From Pseudoxanthomonas winnipegensis (GTDB lineage: Bacteria; Pseudomonadota; Gammaproteobacteria; Xanthomonadales; Xanthomonadaceae): DNA of 64,000 nt. The stretch lies in assembly GCF_004283755.1 (NCBI RefSeq), contig NZ_SHMH01000001.1:496001-560000 (forward strand), given 5' to 3'. Positions 28,114 through 36,619 of the stretch are shown one piece after another. Each line of letters opens with the position of its first letter. Positions within the stretch are counted from its first letter, which is position 1. Position numbers and translations under genes: made by a program. The notes under the pieces are model-generated. The model was not told the origin of the DNA. It searched no databases and saw only the letters and a program-made list of their open reading frames with translations.

Positions 28114-29106
28114 TCATGGAGACCGCTGCGGCGCAAAACCCGCGCGGAAGACGGCCTGCGCGGGCTTGTTCTGCACGGTGAAGTCGCTGTCGCTTGCGCC
28201 GCCGGCCGCTGGATCGGTGTACCAGCACCAGATGCCGATGCCGACCACGCCGTGCCGCGCCAGCACCTGCTTCCATTCGCCCAGGACGCGTGCCTGAAGG
28301 GCCAGGTCGACGTTCGCGGTGCGCTGCTCGGGACTTTCCCACGGCGCCCCCAGGCTTCCGCTAGCGGAGCGCAATCCCAGCTCGGCCACCCAGGCTGGCC
28401 GCTGTTGACGTTCCGACAGCGCCTGCAGACGGGCGGCCACATCGTTCATGGCGTTGCCACGCTCGCGCAGGTCACTTGGCAAGGCCGGGTAGAGGCTGGT
28501 GCCCACCACGTCGAACGCCGACCAGTAAGGGAAGGCTTCGGCCTGGTCGATGCTGTCGGCCACGTAGACCAGCCTGCCCGGGTACACCTTGCGCACCGAG
28601 GTCGCCAGCGTCGTCCACTGCGGCGCATTCTGCAGACGCCGCAACTCGGTGCCGAGCACCAGCGCCTCCACGCGCTCCTCGCGCGCCATGGCCGCAAGGG
28701 GCAGGATCGCCTTCTCATAGGCGGCGAACCAGGCGGCCTTGTCGGCAGGATCGATCTCGCCGGCCCAGTGGCCCGGCACCCAGACATGCAGTTTGAGGAT
28801 GGGCCGCAGTCCGGCCGCGCGAGTCTGCCGCACGGCATCACGCAGGCGTTCCACGCTGCTGTCGCTGCCCAGCGCGGGGGTCTGCGAGGCCGGGGTCTCC
28901 TGCCAGAGGAAGGCCACCAGTAAGCCAGTCTGCGCGCCCGCGTCCGCCAGGTTGCGTAGCGACTGCCCGGCAGCCTTGCTGCCCCAGGGCGCATCCTCGG
29001 AAACCTTGACGTTCGCGCCCAGCCACGGCCCACGGCTCGTCGCGGAACAGCCGCTCGCCAGCGCGAACACCAGTAAAGCCATCGCCCATTTCTTTGCCGC
29101 GCTCAT
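28114..29106 (-). CDS. Glycosidase lipoprotein, clan GH-A (GH113-like)
   Basis: 330 residues from the ATG at 29104-29106. Lipoprotein signal MSAAKKWAMALLVFALASGC with the lipobox at the cysteine. The rest is a TIM-barrel: GANVKVSEDAPWG at strand 1, LRPILKLHVWVPGHW, the acid/base candidate in LVLGTELRRL, VVGTSLYPALP, the nucleophile candidate in PAWVAELGLRS, and GIGIWCWYTDP at strand 8. This layout fits GH113-type mannanase-like and GTA-type barrels. Probably anchored in an envelope membrane and acting on a polysaccharide. Last gene of the glycosyltransferase set at 28.1-33.1 kb, which suggests a role in trimming or releasing its product. Confidence 0.72.
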   Translation of the reverse strand: MSAAKKWAMALLVFALASGCSATSRGPWLGANVKVSEDAPWGSKAAGQSLRNLADAGAQTGLLVAFLWQETPASQTPALGSDSSVERLRDAVRQTRAAGLRPILKLHVWVPGHWAGEIDPADKAAWFAAYEKAILPLAAMAREERVEALVLGTELRRLQNAPQWTTLATSVRKVYPGRLVYVADSIDQAEAFPYWSAFDVVGTSLYPALPSDLRERGNAMNDVAARLQALSERQQRPAWVAELGLRSASGSLGAPWESPEQRTANVDLALQARVLGEWKQVLARHGVVGIGIWCWYTDPAAGGASDSDFTVQNKPAQAVFRAGFAPQRSP

Positions 29107-29179
29107 CGCCTTCCTGCAGGTGGCCGCCAACTCCGGAAGGATTCTTCCACGATCGTGCCTACAGCGCGCGGGCGACGGC

Positions 29180-30289
29180 CTAACCGGTAACCAGCGCGAA
29201 CACCTCCGGCGCGCCCGACAACGCACCCAGCGACAGCACGCCGATCAACCAGCCTCGCTGTGCGGGCAGGCACTGGCCGGCCGCAAGCGCCGCTGGGGCG
29301 AGCAACAGCACCGCATAGTCGCCCGGCCAGGCGCCGCGTGCGAATGCGACAACGATAACAGCGCAGAGCACGGCCGCAGCCAGTGCGTACGTCGCACGCC
29401 ACGCCTGCGGAGCTCCCTTTCCCGACAGGGCAAGCAACGCGACCACAACGATGCCGCCCGCGCCCCACACGAGGGGCCGCCCCTGGGCCCGGAACACCTC
29501 GGTGGGCACGAGCAAACCTCTACCGCCTGCCCAGGTGTCCCGCAGCCAGGCCAGGGTGTCACCATTCCACCACCAGCAGGTATAGAGCAGGGCAAGCACG
29601 GTGAACACCACCGGCAGGAAGACCGCCAGGTGGTAGGTCAGCGGCGCGCGCGCCAGCAGCCCTCGCGGCACGCAGGGGAACAGGCACACGGCCAACGCGA
29701 CGACGACGACCCAGGCGCGGACGTCCGCCATGAACAGCATCAGCATCCAGCTGGCCAGAACCAAGTAGCCGACCACGTCGGCCGCCCGCCGCACCCGCGA
29801 CGCGCCACGCCCGACCGCATAGAGGGCCAGCAGCATCACCGCTTCGCCATTGCCGGACAGCGCCGCGCCGACGAACAGCGGTTGCAGCAGGAACAGCATG
29901 GCCAGCCCCCACGCCCAACGCCGCCCGAGCTGCGCAGCCAGGTCGTGCCACAGCACCGCAATGGTCGCCGCCGCCGCGAGCAGATCGGGAACGATCGGCC
30001 ACCACGCCGGAATGCTGCCAATCCGGCCCAGCCAGACCGCCAACGCCGCGATGCCGTTCGGATACAGCATGCCCAGCGTCACCCTGCCGGCCGCCTGCGC
30101 CGTCGCGCCGGCGATCTGCGGCCCGGGGACATAGCGCGCATCGATCAGACCTTGCGCCACCGACCAGGCCAGCAGCGCCGACAGCAACACCAGCGCGGCG
30201 GCCAGGGCCGGCAGGGCATCGCGCAGGGCCCAGGGCTCAGTCTTCCAGGGCGACCTTGCGCTGCTCGGCAACGTACTTGCTGATGCCAT
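29180..30289 (-). CDS. Polytopic membrane protein, possibly GT-C-like
   Basis: 369 residues with about nine to ten membrane segments: for example LPALAAALVLLSALLAWSVA, ILVLASWMLMLFMA-like, FLPVVFTVLALLYTCWWW, GGIVVVALLALS and YALAAAVLCAVIVVA. Between the first two segments is a loop with DARYVPGP and further on GMLYPNGIAALAVWLGRIG, which recalls GT-C glycosyltransferase or DUF2029-type proteins, but no catalytic DD/ED motif is firm. The ATG at 30287-30289 overlaps the end of the glycosyltransferase gene by 53 bases; a later non-ATG start near residue 20 is possible. Product unknown; context points to polysaccharide assembly. Confidence 0.65.
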   Translation of the reverse strand: MASASTLPSSARSPWKTEPWALRDALPALAAALVLLSALLAWSVAQGLIDARYVPGPQIAGATAQAAGRVTLGMLYPNGIAALAVWLGRIGSIPAWWPIVPDLLAAAATIAVLWHDLAAQLGRRWAWGLAMLFLLQPLFVGAALSGNGEAVMLLALYAVGRGASRVRRAADVVGYLVLASWMLMLFMADVRAWVVVVALAVCLFPCVPRGLLARAPLTYHLAVFLPVVFTVLALLYTCWWWNGDTLAWLRDTWAGGRGLLVPTEVFRAQGRPLVWGAGGIVVVALLALSGKGAPQAWRATYALAAAVLCAVIVVAFARGAWPGDYAVLLLAPAALAAGQCLPAQRGWLIGVLSLGALSGAPEVFALVTG

Positions 30290-32147
30290 GCGTGGTCTTC
30301 TCCCAATAGAACGGATTGCGGATGAGCTGCCAGGCGCCTTTGTAGGCGGCGATCGACTGCAGCAACCAGTAGAACGGCGCAGTCAGCGCGTAAGGCGCCA
30401 GGTGCTGGTAGCCGCGCTTGAGGCTGGCCACCAGCGTCATGTAGATGAAGAAGAAGTTGGCCACCAGCAGGTTGAATAGGTTGAGGTAATCAAGCGCGCG
30501 CGGCATCAGGTCGCGAAATGTGGAGAAGCCCAGCACCAGCCATACCAGATAGATGAGCCACAGCACGGGCGCGGCCAGCGCGGTGAAGAAACCACCACCG
30601 ATGAAGAACTGGAACCCCCAGAAGCCGCGGAACCCGGTGGATCGGTACAAGTGCACCGGATCGCGCATATGCACCAGCCAGGTCTGCATGTAGCCCTTCA
30701 GCCAGCGCGAGCGCTGACGGATCCAGTTGGGGATGCTGACGTTGGCTTCCTCGAAGGTGGTCGAATTGACCACACTGACGCGATAGCCCTGACTGATCAG
30801 ACGCACGCCCAGATCCGCGTCCTCGGTCACGTTATAAGGATCCCAGGCGTGGATACCGCGCAGCACCTCTAGACGAAAATGGTTGGACGTGCCGCCCAGC
30901 GGAATCGGGATGCGCAGGTATTCAAGCGCAGGCAGGAAGAAATCGAACCACAGCGTGTAGTCCAACGTGAACATCCGCGTGAGCCAGTTCTCATCGGCGT
31001 TGTAGTAGTTCAGGCGCGCCTGCACACAAGCCACCTCCGGCGCGGATTTCCGGAAGGTCGCCACCACACGCTTGAGCTGGTCGGGCTCAGGCATGTCCTC
31101 GGCGTCATAGATGGTCACCAACTCGCCGCGTGCGAATTGCAGCGCGTAGTTGCAGGCCTTCGGCTTGGTCTTGGGCTGCGACTCGGGCACGCGGATGATC
31201 TCGAAGAACGCTTCCAGACCCAGCGACTTGGCCGCTTCGATGGTTTCGATGTCGCCGGCTTCGAGCACCAGCTTCACGTCCAGCTTCGAGGTGGGGTAAT
31301 CGAGTTTGCGCAACGCGCTGGCCAGGATCGGCAGGACATCCGGCTCCTTATACATAGGCACCAGCACGGTATAGACCGGCAGGTCGGCGTCATCCAGCTG
31401 CGCGATGTCCTGCTCGTCGACGCGGATGTCGACCTTGCGTCGCGCGCCCAGGCACATCAGCGTGAACTTGAACAGGAACGTGGCGAGGAAACACAGCGCC
31501 AGCAGTGCGTCGAGCACGATCAGCGTGGCGATCGGCCGCAGGCACAGCGCAACCACCAGCGCCACGCCGATACCCAAGGCGACCATGCGCTGACCGCGTG
31601 TGAACACGGTACGCGCCGAATGTTCAGGGTCGCGTACCGCCAGAAGATTGAGCGCATCGTCGGTGAGGCGCGCGGCCGCAAGCCGTTGCACCACCCAGAT
31701 GATGTCGAACTTGGAGGTTCCCACGAAGCGCACGTCATCGCCGTACAGGCTGCGCGCCCAGGCGAAGGTGGCCTCACCCGGGTCGGCCACCGCGACCACC
31801 ATCGCCTCGCCTTCCCGGCGCCACGGTACCGCCAGTCGCTTCAGGTACTCGGCTGCACAATCGACATCGAACGATGCCGCATCCGGCGACTGTTCAAGGA
31901 GGTTGACGAAGGGGAGGCCGAATTGCTCGGCCAGCACCGGATAGAACTTCAGCGCCGAGGTCCAGCGCTGGGCGAGGATGACGTCGCCAAGGCGCGAGTG
32001 CCAGCGACGCTGCAGCGCCAGTGCACTCTCCAACTGTTCACCATCGATCACACCTGCTTCCACCAGGCGCTGGCCGATCTGCCTGGAGCTGCCAAGGGAC
32101 AGGGGGACGCCACCAAGGACGCGCGCCGGGTCTGCCTGCACATTCAC
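30237..32147 (-). CDS. Processive family-2 glycosyltransferase with N-terminal MshEN-like domain
   Basis: 636 residues from a GTG at 32145-32147 with CGGAGA upstream. Residues ~20-160 resemble the type II secretion ATPase N-domain: two 24-residue motifs, 23-46 (QIGQRLVEAG...SALALQ) and 52-75 (RLGDVILAQ...PVLAEQ), match the MshEN pattern (LG, L, G, L, L, Q) that binds cyclic-di-GMP in MshE. Two membrane helices follow (~186-235). The GT-A domain has VLVPMYKEPD, DAED (348-351), TED (441-443) and QRSRW (478-482), the motifs of processive synthases such as cellulose synthase. Three or more helices end the protein. It likely polymerises and exports a glycan across the inner membrane under cyclic-di-GMP control. 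Confidence 0.82.
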   Translation of the reverse strand: MNVQADPARVLGGVPLSLGSSRQIGQRLVEAGVIDGEQLESALALQRRWHSRLGDVILAQRWTSALKFYPVLAEQFGLPFVNLLEQSPDAASFDVDCAAEYLKRLAVPWRREGEAMVVAVADPGEATFAWARSLYGDDVRFVGTSKFDIIWVVQRLAAARLTDDALNLLAVRDPEHSARTVFTRGQRMVALGIGVALVVALCLRPIATLIVLDALLALCFLATFLFKFTLMCLGARRKVDIRVDEQDIAQLDDADLPVYTVLVPMYKEPDVLPILASALRKLDYPTSKLDVKLVLEAGDIETIEAAKSLGLEAFFEIIRVPESQPKTKPKACNYALQFARGELVTIYDAEDMPEPDQLKRVVATFRKSAPEVACVQARLNYYNADENWLTRMFTLDYTLWFDFFLPALEYLRIPIPLGGTSNHFRLEVLRGIHAWDPYNVTEDADLGVRLISQGYRVSVVNSTTFEEANVSIPNWIRQRSRWLKGYMQTWLVHMRDPVHLYRSTGFRGFWGFQFFIGGGFFTALAAPVLWLIYLVWLVLGFSTFRDLMPRALDYLNLFNLLVANFFFIYMTLVASLKRGYQHLAPYALTAPFYWLLQSIAAYKGAWQLIRNPFYWEKTTHGISKYVAEQRKVALED

Positions 32148-32184
32148 GGGAACACGTCTCCGGACAGCGAACGCGACCCTTCCA

Positions 32185-33099
32185 TCAAAAACGCCACCAC
32201 GCAGCGGCGAACACGGCGCTGCCGCCTCCGGTGTTGCGACCTGCCACTACCTGCTGCACGCCGAGCTGCAGCTGCGTCCCTCCCGGCAAGGTATGCAGCA
32301 TCGACACGCGCAGCTTGGTCAGGTCGTAGTTATTGCTGGCAATCAGGTTGCTAGGGTTCCAACCGCGTCCGTTGCCCAGGCCCTGGATCACATTCAATTC
32401 TGACAGCAGCACCCACCTGGGCGTCAGCGCCACGCCGGTAGCGATGTCCAGCCTCATCTCGTCGGCAGCGTCGGCGCCGCGCAGGCGCGCGGCCAGACCC
32501 ATGTCCAGATACGCATCGTGCTGGCCAAGCCGGTAGCCGCGACCAACGCTGTAGCGCAACTCGGCGCCGTAATCGCCCAGGCCGATCGCCGGCTCGTCGT
32601 CGCGATCGTAGGCAGGAATGCTGAGGAGGAACTGAGCCGCACCGACCCACTGCCCCTGCCCTCCGCCCGGATCGAGCCGATAGCGCAGCCCGACTTCCTG
32701 GTCGCCCAGGCCGCTCGTGGTCCGGCTGCCGTAGCCGGCGTCATTCCGATAGCCGACCCGGTCGGCATAGAAGTTGCCGATGAAGCTCAGGTCCGGCGTG
32801 ATGCCGTGTTCGACGTAGAGGTTCAGCTGGTTGAGCTGGCTCTTGCCGTCGTCGGGAAACCGGGTACGCCGATGCGCATCGTCGAAGGCCACGCCGCTGT
32901 CCGAGTGGCTGGCGCTAAGGATCAGCAGCGTCTTGCCATCGTCCTGGACCCAGGCATCGGCCAACGCCTGGCCGGGACAGGTCGCGGCGACAATGCCCAG
33001 GCACAACAGCGCCGGCGTGCATGCGGTGAACCTGGGTCGAACCCACCGCGCATGAAGGCTTCGCAACAGGCCGGGTCTTAAGTTTGAAACGTCAAACAT
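32185..33099 (-). CDS. Outer-membrane beta-barrel protein of the synthase locus
   Basis: 304 residues from the ATG at 33097-33099. A long signal sequence with the hydrophobic core ALLCLGIVAATCPGQALA ends at a probable AxA site. The mature part alternates polar and hydrophobic residues in about twelve strands (LNLYVEHGITPDLSFIGNF; GDQEVGLRYRLD; WVGAAQFLLSIPAYDRDDE; YGAELRYSVGRGYRL) and ends in AAWWRF, a C-terminal Phe typical of outer-membrane barrels. It resembles the MetA-pathway/transporter-like barrel group. It is first in the four-gene set, 37 bases before the glycosyltransferase, and is a candidate exit pore or product-binding barrel. Confidence 0.72.
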   Translation of the reverse strand: MFDVSNLRPGLLRSLHARWVRPRFTACTPALLCLGIVAATCPGQALADAWVQDDGKTLLILSASHSDSGVAFDDAHRRTRFPDDGKSQLNQLNLYVEHGITPDLSFIGNFYADRVGYRNDAGYGSRTTSGLGDQEVGLRYRLDPGGGQGQWVGAAQFLLSIPAYDRDDEPAIGLGDYGAELRYSVGRGYRLGQHDAYLDMGLAARLRGADAADEMRLDIATGVALTPRWVLLSELNVIQGLGNGRGWNPSNLIASNNYDLTKLRVSMLHTLPGGTQLQLGVQQVVAGRNTGGGSAVFAAAWWRF

Positions 33100-33276
33100 C
33101 AATTTCTTTCGCGCTGCGCCGCGCTTGGTCAGCGCAGTCTTTCATGTGACGAGCATCAATCTATCCTGCCTGCATTCGAGCTTACCAACTTGATCTGAGC
33201 GAAGGGACCCGCACGCGACGACGTACACGGATCCATCAGCGCGGGTTCACGAATCGCGCTACGTGACGCTCCCGCC

Positions 33277-34740
33277 TCACGCTGCCAAGAATCCCAGCGT
33301 CGGACTGGCGAAGTTGCCCAGGCCCGGGAAGATCGCCGCCAGGTCCGAGGCGCCCACACCCATCCACTGGGCGAAGGTGGCGCCGAACTGGTTGGTCGAG
33401 GTGGTCGGGATCATGCGACCGCGATCGACCGCCTGGTCGCCGTTCAACTCCAGGATCGGATAGCTGCCGAATACGCGGCCGCCGGCCAGCGGACCGCCGG
33501 AGGACTGCGGGCCGCCCATCATCAGCTGCACGCCGCCCCAGGCGTGGTCGGTGCCATTGCCGTTGCTGTTGAGCGTGCGGGCGAAGTCGCTGTTGGTGAA
33601 GCTGACCACGTCGTTGAGCGCGCCGATTTCCACCAGCGCGTTGCGGAAGGCGAACAGCGCATCGGAGACCTGCCCCAGCAGGCGCGGCTGGCCATTGGCG
33701 ACCATCTGCCCGTCGTGGGTATCGAAGCCGCCCATGCTGGCGAAGTAGATCTGCCGGTTCTGCCCCAGCGCGCTGGTCCGGCTGGCCTTGATCGAGCGGG
33801 CGATCATGCGCAGCTGCGAGGCCAGCCCATTGCCGGACGGGAACACGGTGGCGATGTCGCCGCCGTTGTTCGCATCCAGCGCGGTGCGCATCGTGCTGCC
33901 GATCAGCATCGCGCTCTCGCCCTGCAGCGCGTACTGGTCCTGCATCAGCGGCGTGTAGCGATGCTTGACCAGCGCGGCCAGCGCCTCGCGGCGGATGCGG
34001 TCGGGCGTGGAGTTGACGTTCTCGAAGTTGCGCAGCGCCGCCGGACCGCCGGTGGACATCACATAGGGCGAGATCGAGGTGCCGGTCTGGAACAGGTTGT
34101 TGCCGGCCAGCGAGATGGTCGGCGGCAGCGCGGTGAAGCCGCCGCTGTTGGCGCCCTTGATGCGCTCGCCCAGGGTGCCGCCCCAGCCGACGTTGGAACT
34201 GCGCAGCTCCGACTCGCCGCGCATCCACAGCGCCTGCTGGTCGTTGTGCGAGAACAGGTTGTAGGGCAGGCGCTTGGCCTTGGCGGTGTACTCGGCCTTG
34301 GTGGTCGGCTGCACCAGCGTGCCGACGTTGGCCATGAACGCCAGCTCGCGGTTGTCGAACAGGGTCTTCATGCCGGCGCAGGCCGGGTGCAGGCCCCAGG
34401 CCTTGCCCGCCGTGTCGGTGACCTTGAGCAGCGCGTCGCGGGCGATGCCCAGGCCCTGGCTGTTGGCGGCCGCGTCGTACACGCCGCCGCGGCTCTTGAG
34501 ATAGACGTCGTACTCGGTCTGCACATGCGGGATAAGCATGTTGAACGAGTCGTTGCCGCCGAACAGGAAGATGCACACCAGCGCGCGGTAGTTGCCGGTG
34601 CCGACCGCGGTGGAACTCTGCGCCAGCGCGCGGCCGACCAGTTCGAACTGCGGCAGGGTCGCGGCGACGGCGCCGCCGGCCAGCATCAGCTGCAGCGAGC
34701 GCAGGAAGGTCCGGCGGTCCTGATTGACCTGTCGAGACAT
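33277..34740 (-). CDS. DUF1501 family protein with Tat signal
   Basis: 487 residues. A twin-arginine signal (RRTFLRSLQLMLAGGAVAATLP) leads an alkaline-phosphatase/sulfatase-like DUF1501 domain: LVCIFLFGGNDSFNMLIPH near residue 50, HNDQQALWMRGE, YFASMGGFDTHDGQM and DHAWGGVQLMMGG. DUF1501 proteins occur as partners of DUF1800 proteins; their biochemical role is unresolved. Start 13 bases after the DUF1800 stop, so co-translated. Exported in folded form through Tat if the signal is used. Confidence 0.9.
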   Translation of the reverse strand: MSRQVNQDRRTFLRSLQLMLAGGAVAATLPQFELVGRALAQSSTAVGTGNYRALVCIFLFGGNDSFNMLIPHVQTEYDVYLKSRGGVYDAAANSQGLGIARDALLKVTDTAGKAWGLHPACAGMKTLFDNRELAFMANVGTLVQPTTKAEYTAKAKRLPYNLFSHNDQQALWMRGESELRSSNVGWGGTLGERIKGANSGGFTALPPTISLAGNNLFQTGTSISPYVMSTGGPAALRNFENVNSTPDRIRREALAALVKHRYTPLMQDQYALQGESAMLIGSTMRTALDANNGGDIATVFPSGNGLASQLRMIARSIKASRTSALGQNRQIYFASMGGFDTHDGQMVANGQPRLLGQVSDALFAFRNALVEIGALNDVVSFTNSDFARTLNSNGNGTDHAWGGVQLMMGGPQSSGGPLAGGRVFGSYPILELNGDQAVDRGRMIPTTSTNQFGATFAQWMGVGASDLAAIFPGLGNFASPTLGFLAA

Positions 34741-34753
34741 GTTCGTGCGGCTC

Positions 34754-36478
34754 CTATCGCTGGATCACGAAATCGGGGGAGGCCAGCGCCAGCTGGACCA
34801 GGGACTGCACCCGTTCTGCGCTGCTGCGCTTCTCGGTCTGCAGCTTGTTGAGCATGTCGATCATCGTGGCGCGGGTGTCGGCGGACAGGTTGCCGGCGAA
34901 CAGCAGCGCGGAGATCTCATCGACCATGCCGGCGTGGTTGCCGGCATCGGCCAGCGCCTGCAGGCTGGTGGCGTCGAGCACCGGCGCGTTGGTCCGCGCG
35001 GTCGGCGCGGCCGTCTTCAGATTGCCGCAGGCGGCGTTGCACACCTCGTTGAAGGTGCTCACGAAGCTGGAGTCGTTGAGCAGGTCGAACTCCGGCGCAT
35101 AGAGGCCATCGACGCCATCGGCGGCCTGCAGGCGCGCGTCGGGCGAGAAGAAGTTGAACACCGACGGCGAGCGCAGCGAGTCCTGGCCCAGCGACACGCT
35201 GAAGTCGTAGGACGCGCCGAAGGAGAACGCGTACTGGCCGTCGTCGCGCGGCACGTACTTGGCGTCGAAGGCGCGCCACAGCGTGGTCAGCTGGATCAGC
35301 GGCTCGCGCAGCTTGCCGTAGCTGGTGTCGGTGGCGGCCGGCGCGGTGCGCGCCTCGGTGTCCATCAGGATCGCCTTGATCACCTTGCCCAGATCCCCGT
35401 TGGAGCTGGCCCACACCTTGGTCACGCGGCCCACGTAGGCCGGGCTGGGATTGCTGGTGACGAAGCGCTGGATCAGCTGGCGGCTGATGAAGGGCGCCGT
35501 GTTGGCATGGCTGGCCAGCGCGTCGAGCGCCTTGGCCAGCGTCTTGGTGCAGTCGTTGCCTTCGGCGATGACGATGCCGTTGAAGATGGTCTTGGGCTGG
35601 TCGTCGTGGTAGTCCGGCACGCAGGTCATCGGCTTGGCGTCGTTGTCCGGCAGGCCCTTGTAGAAGGTGTCCTTGGTCGCGCCATTGATCGACCAGCCGG
35701 TGAACACCCGCGCCATCGCACTCACCACCGCCTGGTCGTAGGTGGGGATGGTGTTGCCCGAGGCATCGGTCTTGATGGTGAAGTCGGCGTTGCGCTGGAC
35801 CAGGCCGATGGAGAACAGCTGCATCACCTCGCGCGCATAGTTCTCGTCGGGGACGATGGTGACCGTCAGTCCCTGGCCGTTCTTGTAGCTGACCGCCTTG
35901 CGGTTGCGGATGTGGCTGAGGTAGGTGCCCATCGCCGGGTGCAGGGTGACCTTCTCCAGCAGGTCGCGGTAGGTGCCGAACGCATTGCTGTCCAGCATGT
36001 CCTGGTAGTTGGCGATGCGGCCGAAGTTGGCCGTGTTGTAGTCGCGGTCGGAGACCACGAAGATCTCGCTGAGCGCGAAGCCCATGCGCAGGCGCAGCTG
36101 GTCCTTGGCGGTCACCGCCTGCCACAGCCAGTAGTTGCGCCGCTCGGCGTAGCTCAGGCTGGCCACCGGGATGGACAGGATGTGCGGCTCCATCAGCGTC
36201 GGCGCGGTCTTGGACGCGTCGATCTGCTCGTCGATCCAGGCGCCGTACCCGATCTGGCGCACGCGGGCGATGTCGGCCTTGGTCGGGCCGAAGCTGGCCT
36301 GGGTCAGAAAGCGCGCCGCCTCCGCATCGGTGGTCGGCTTGTCGCTGAGCGTGGTCGGGGTGGTGACCGGCGTGGAGGGCGAGGACGAGGCCGAAGACGA
36401 CCCGCCGCCACCCCCGCCGCCGCAGCCAGCCAGAAGGAGCAGCAGCCACAGCGTGGCAGCCGCGCGTACAAGCGTCAT
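34754..36478 (-). CDS. DUF1800 family lipoprotein
   Basis: 574 residues from the ATG at 36476-36478 (MTLVRAAATLWLLLLLAGC), giving a lipoprotein signal whose lipobox cysteine is followed by eight glycines and a Ser/Pro/Thr linker. The DUF1800 domain follows: AARFLTQASFGPTKADIARV, GYGAWIDEQID, GMGTYLSHIRNRKAV-like block (YLSHIRNRKAVSYKNGQG), NYAREVMQLFSIGLVQ, ARVFTGWS and PFISRQLIQRFVTSNPSPAYV. The family is of unknown function and pairs with DUF1501, as here. An upstream in-frame ATG would bury the signal peptide. A TTGACA box at 36576-36581 on the minus strand may be part of its promoter. Confidence 0.9.
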   Translation of the reverse strand: MTLVRAAATLWLLLLLAGCGGGGGGGSSSASSSPSTPVTTPTTLSDKPTTDAEAARFLTQASFGPTKADIARVRQIGYGAWIDEQIDASKTAPTLMEPHILSIPVASLSYAERRNYWLWQAVTAKDQLRLRMGFALSEIFVVSDRDYNTANFGRIANYQDMLDSNAFGTYRDLLEKVTLHPAMGTYLSHIRNRKAVSYKNGQGLTVTIVPDENYAREVMQLFSIGLVQRNADFTIKTDASGNTIPTYDQAVVSAMARVFTGWSINGATKDTFYKGLPDNDAKPMTCVPDYHDDQPKTIFNGIVIAEGNDCTKTLAKALDALASHANTAPFISRQLIQRFVTSNPSPAYVGRVTKVWASSNGDLGKVIKAILMDTEARTAPAATDTSYGKLREPLIQLTTLWRAFDAKYVPRDDGQYAFSFGASYDFSVSLGQDSLRSPSVFNFFSPDARLQAADGVDGLYAPEFDLLNDSSFVSTFNEVCNAACGNLKTAAPTARTNAPVLDATSLQALADAGNHAGMVDEISALLFAGNLSADTRATMIDMLNKLQTEKRSSAERVQSLVQLALASPDFVIQR

Positions 36479-36619
36479 GTCGAGCACCCCGGCGCCACCC
36501 CTGATCCGCCCGAAGCGGCGGATGATCGCCGTCGGCTGCGGCGTCAAGACAGAGTGAAAATTACGCCAAAATAGGTGTCAAGTCCGCCAAGTTGCTGGTG
36601 ATCGAAAGCTTGCCGCAGG

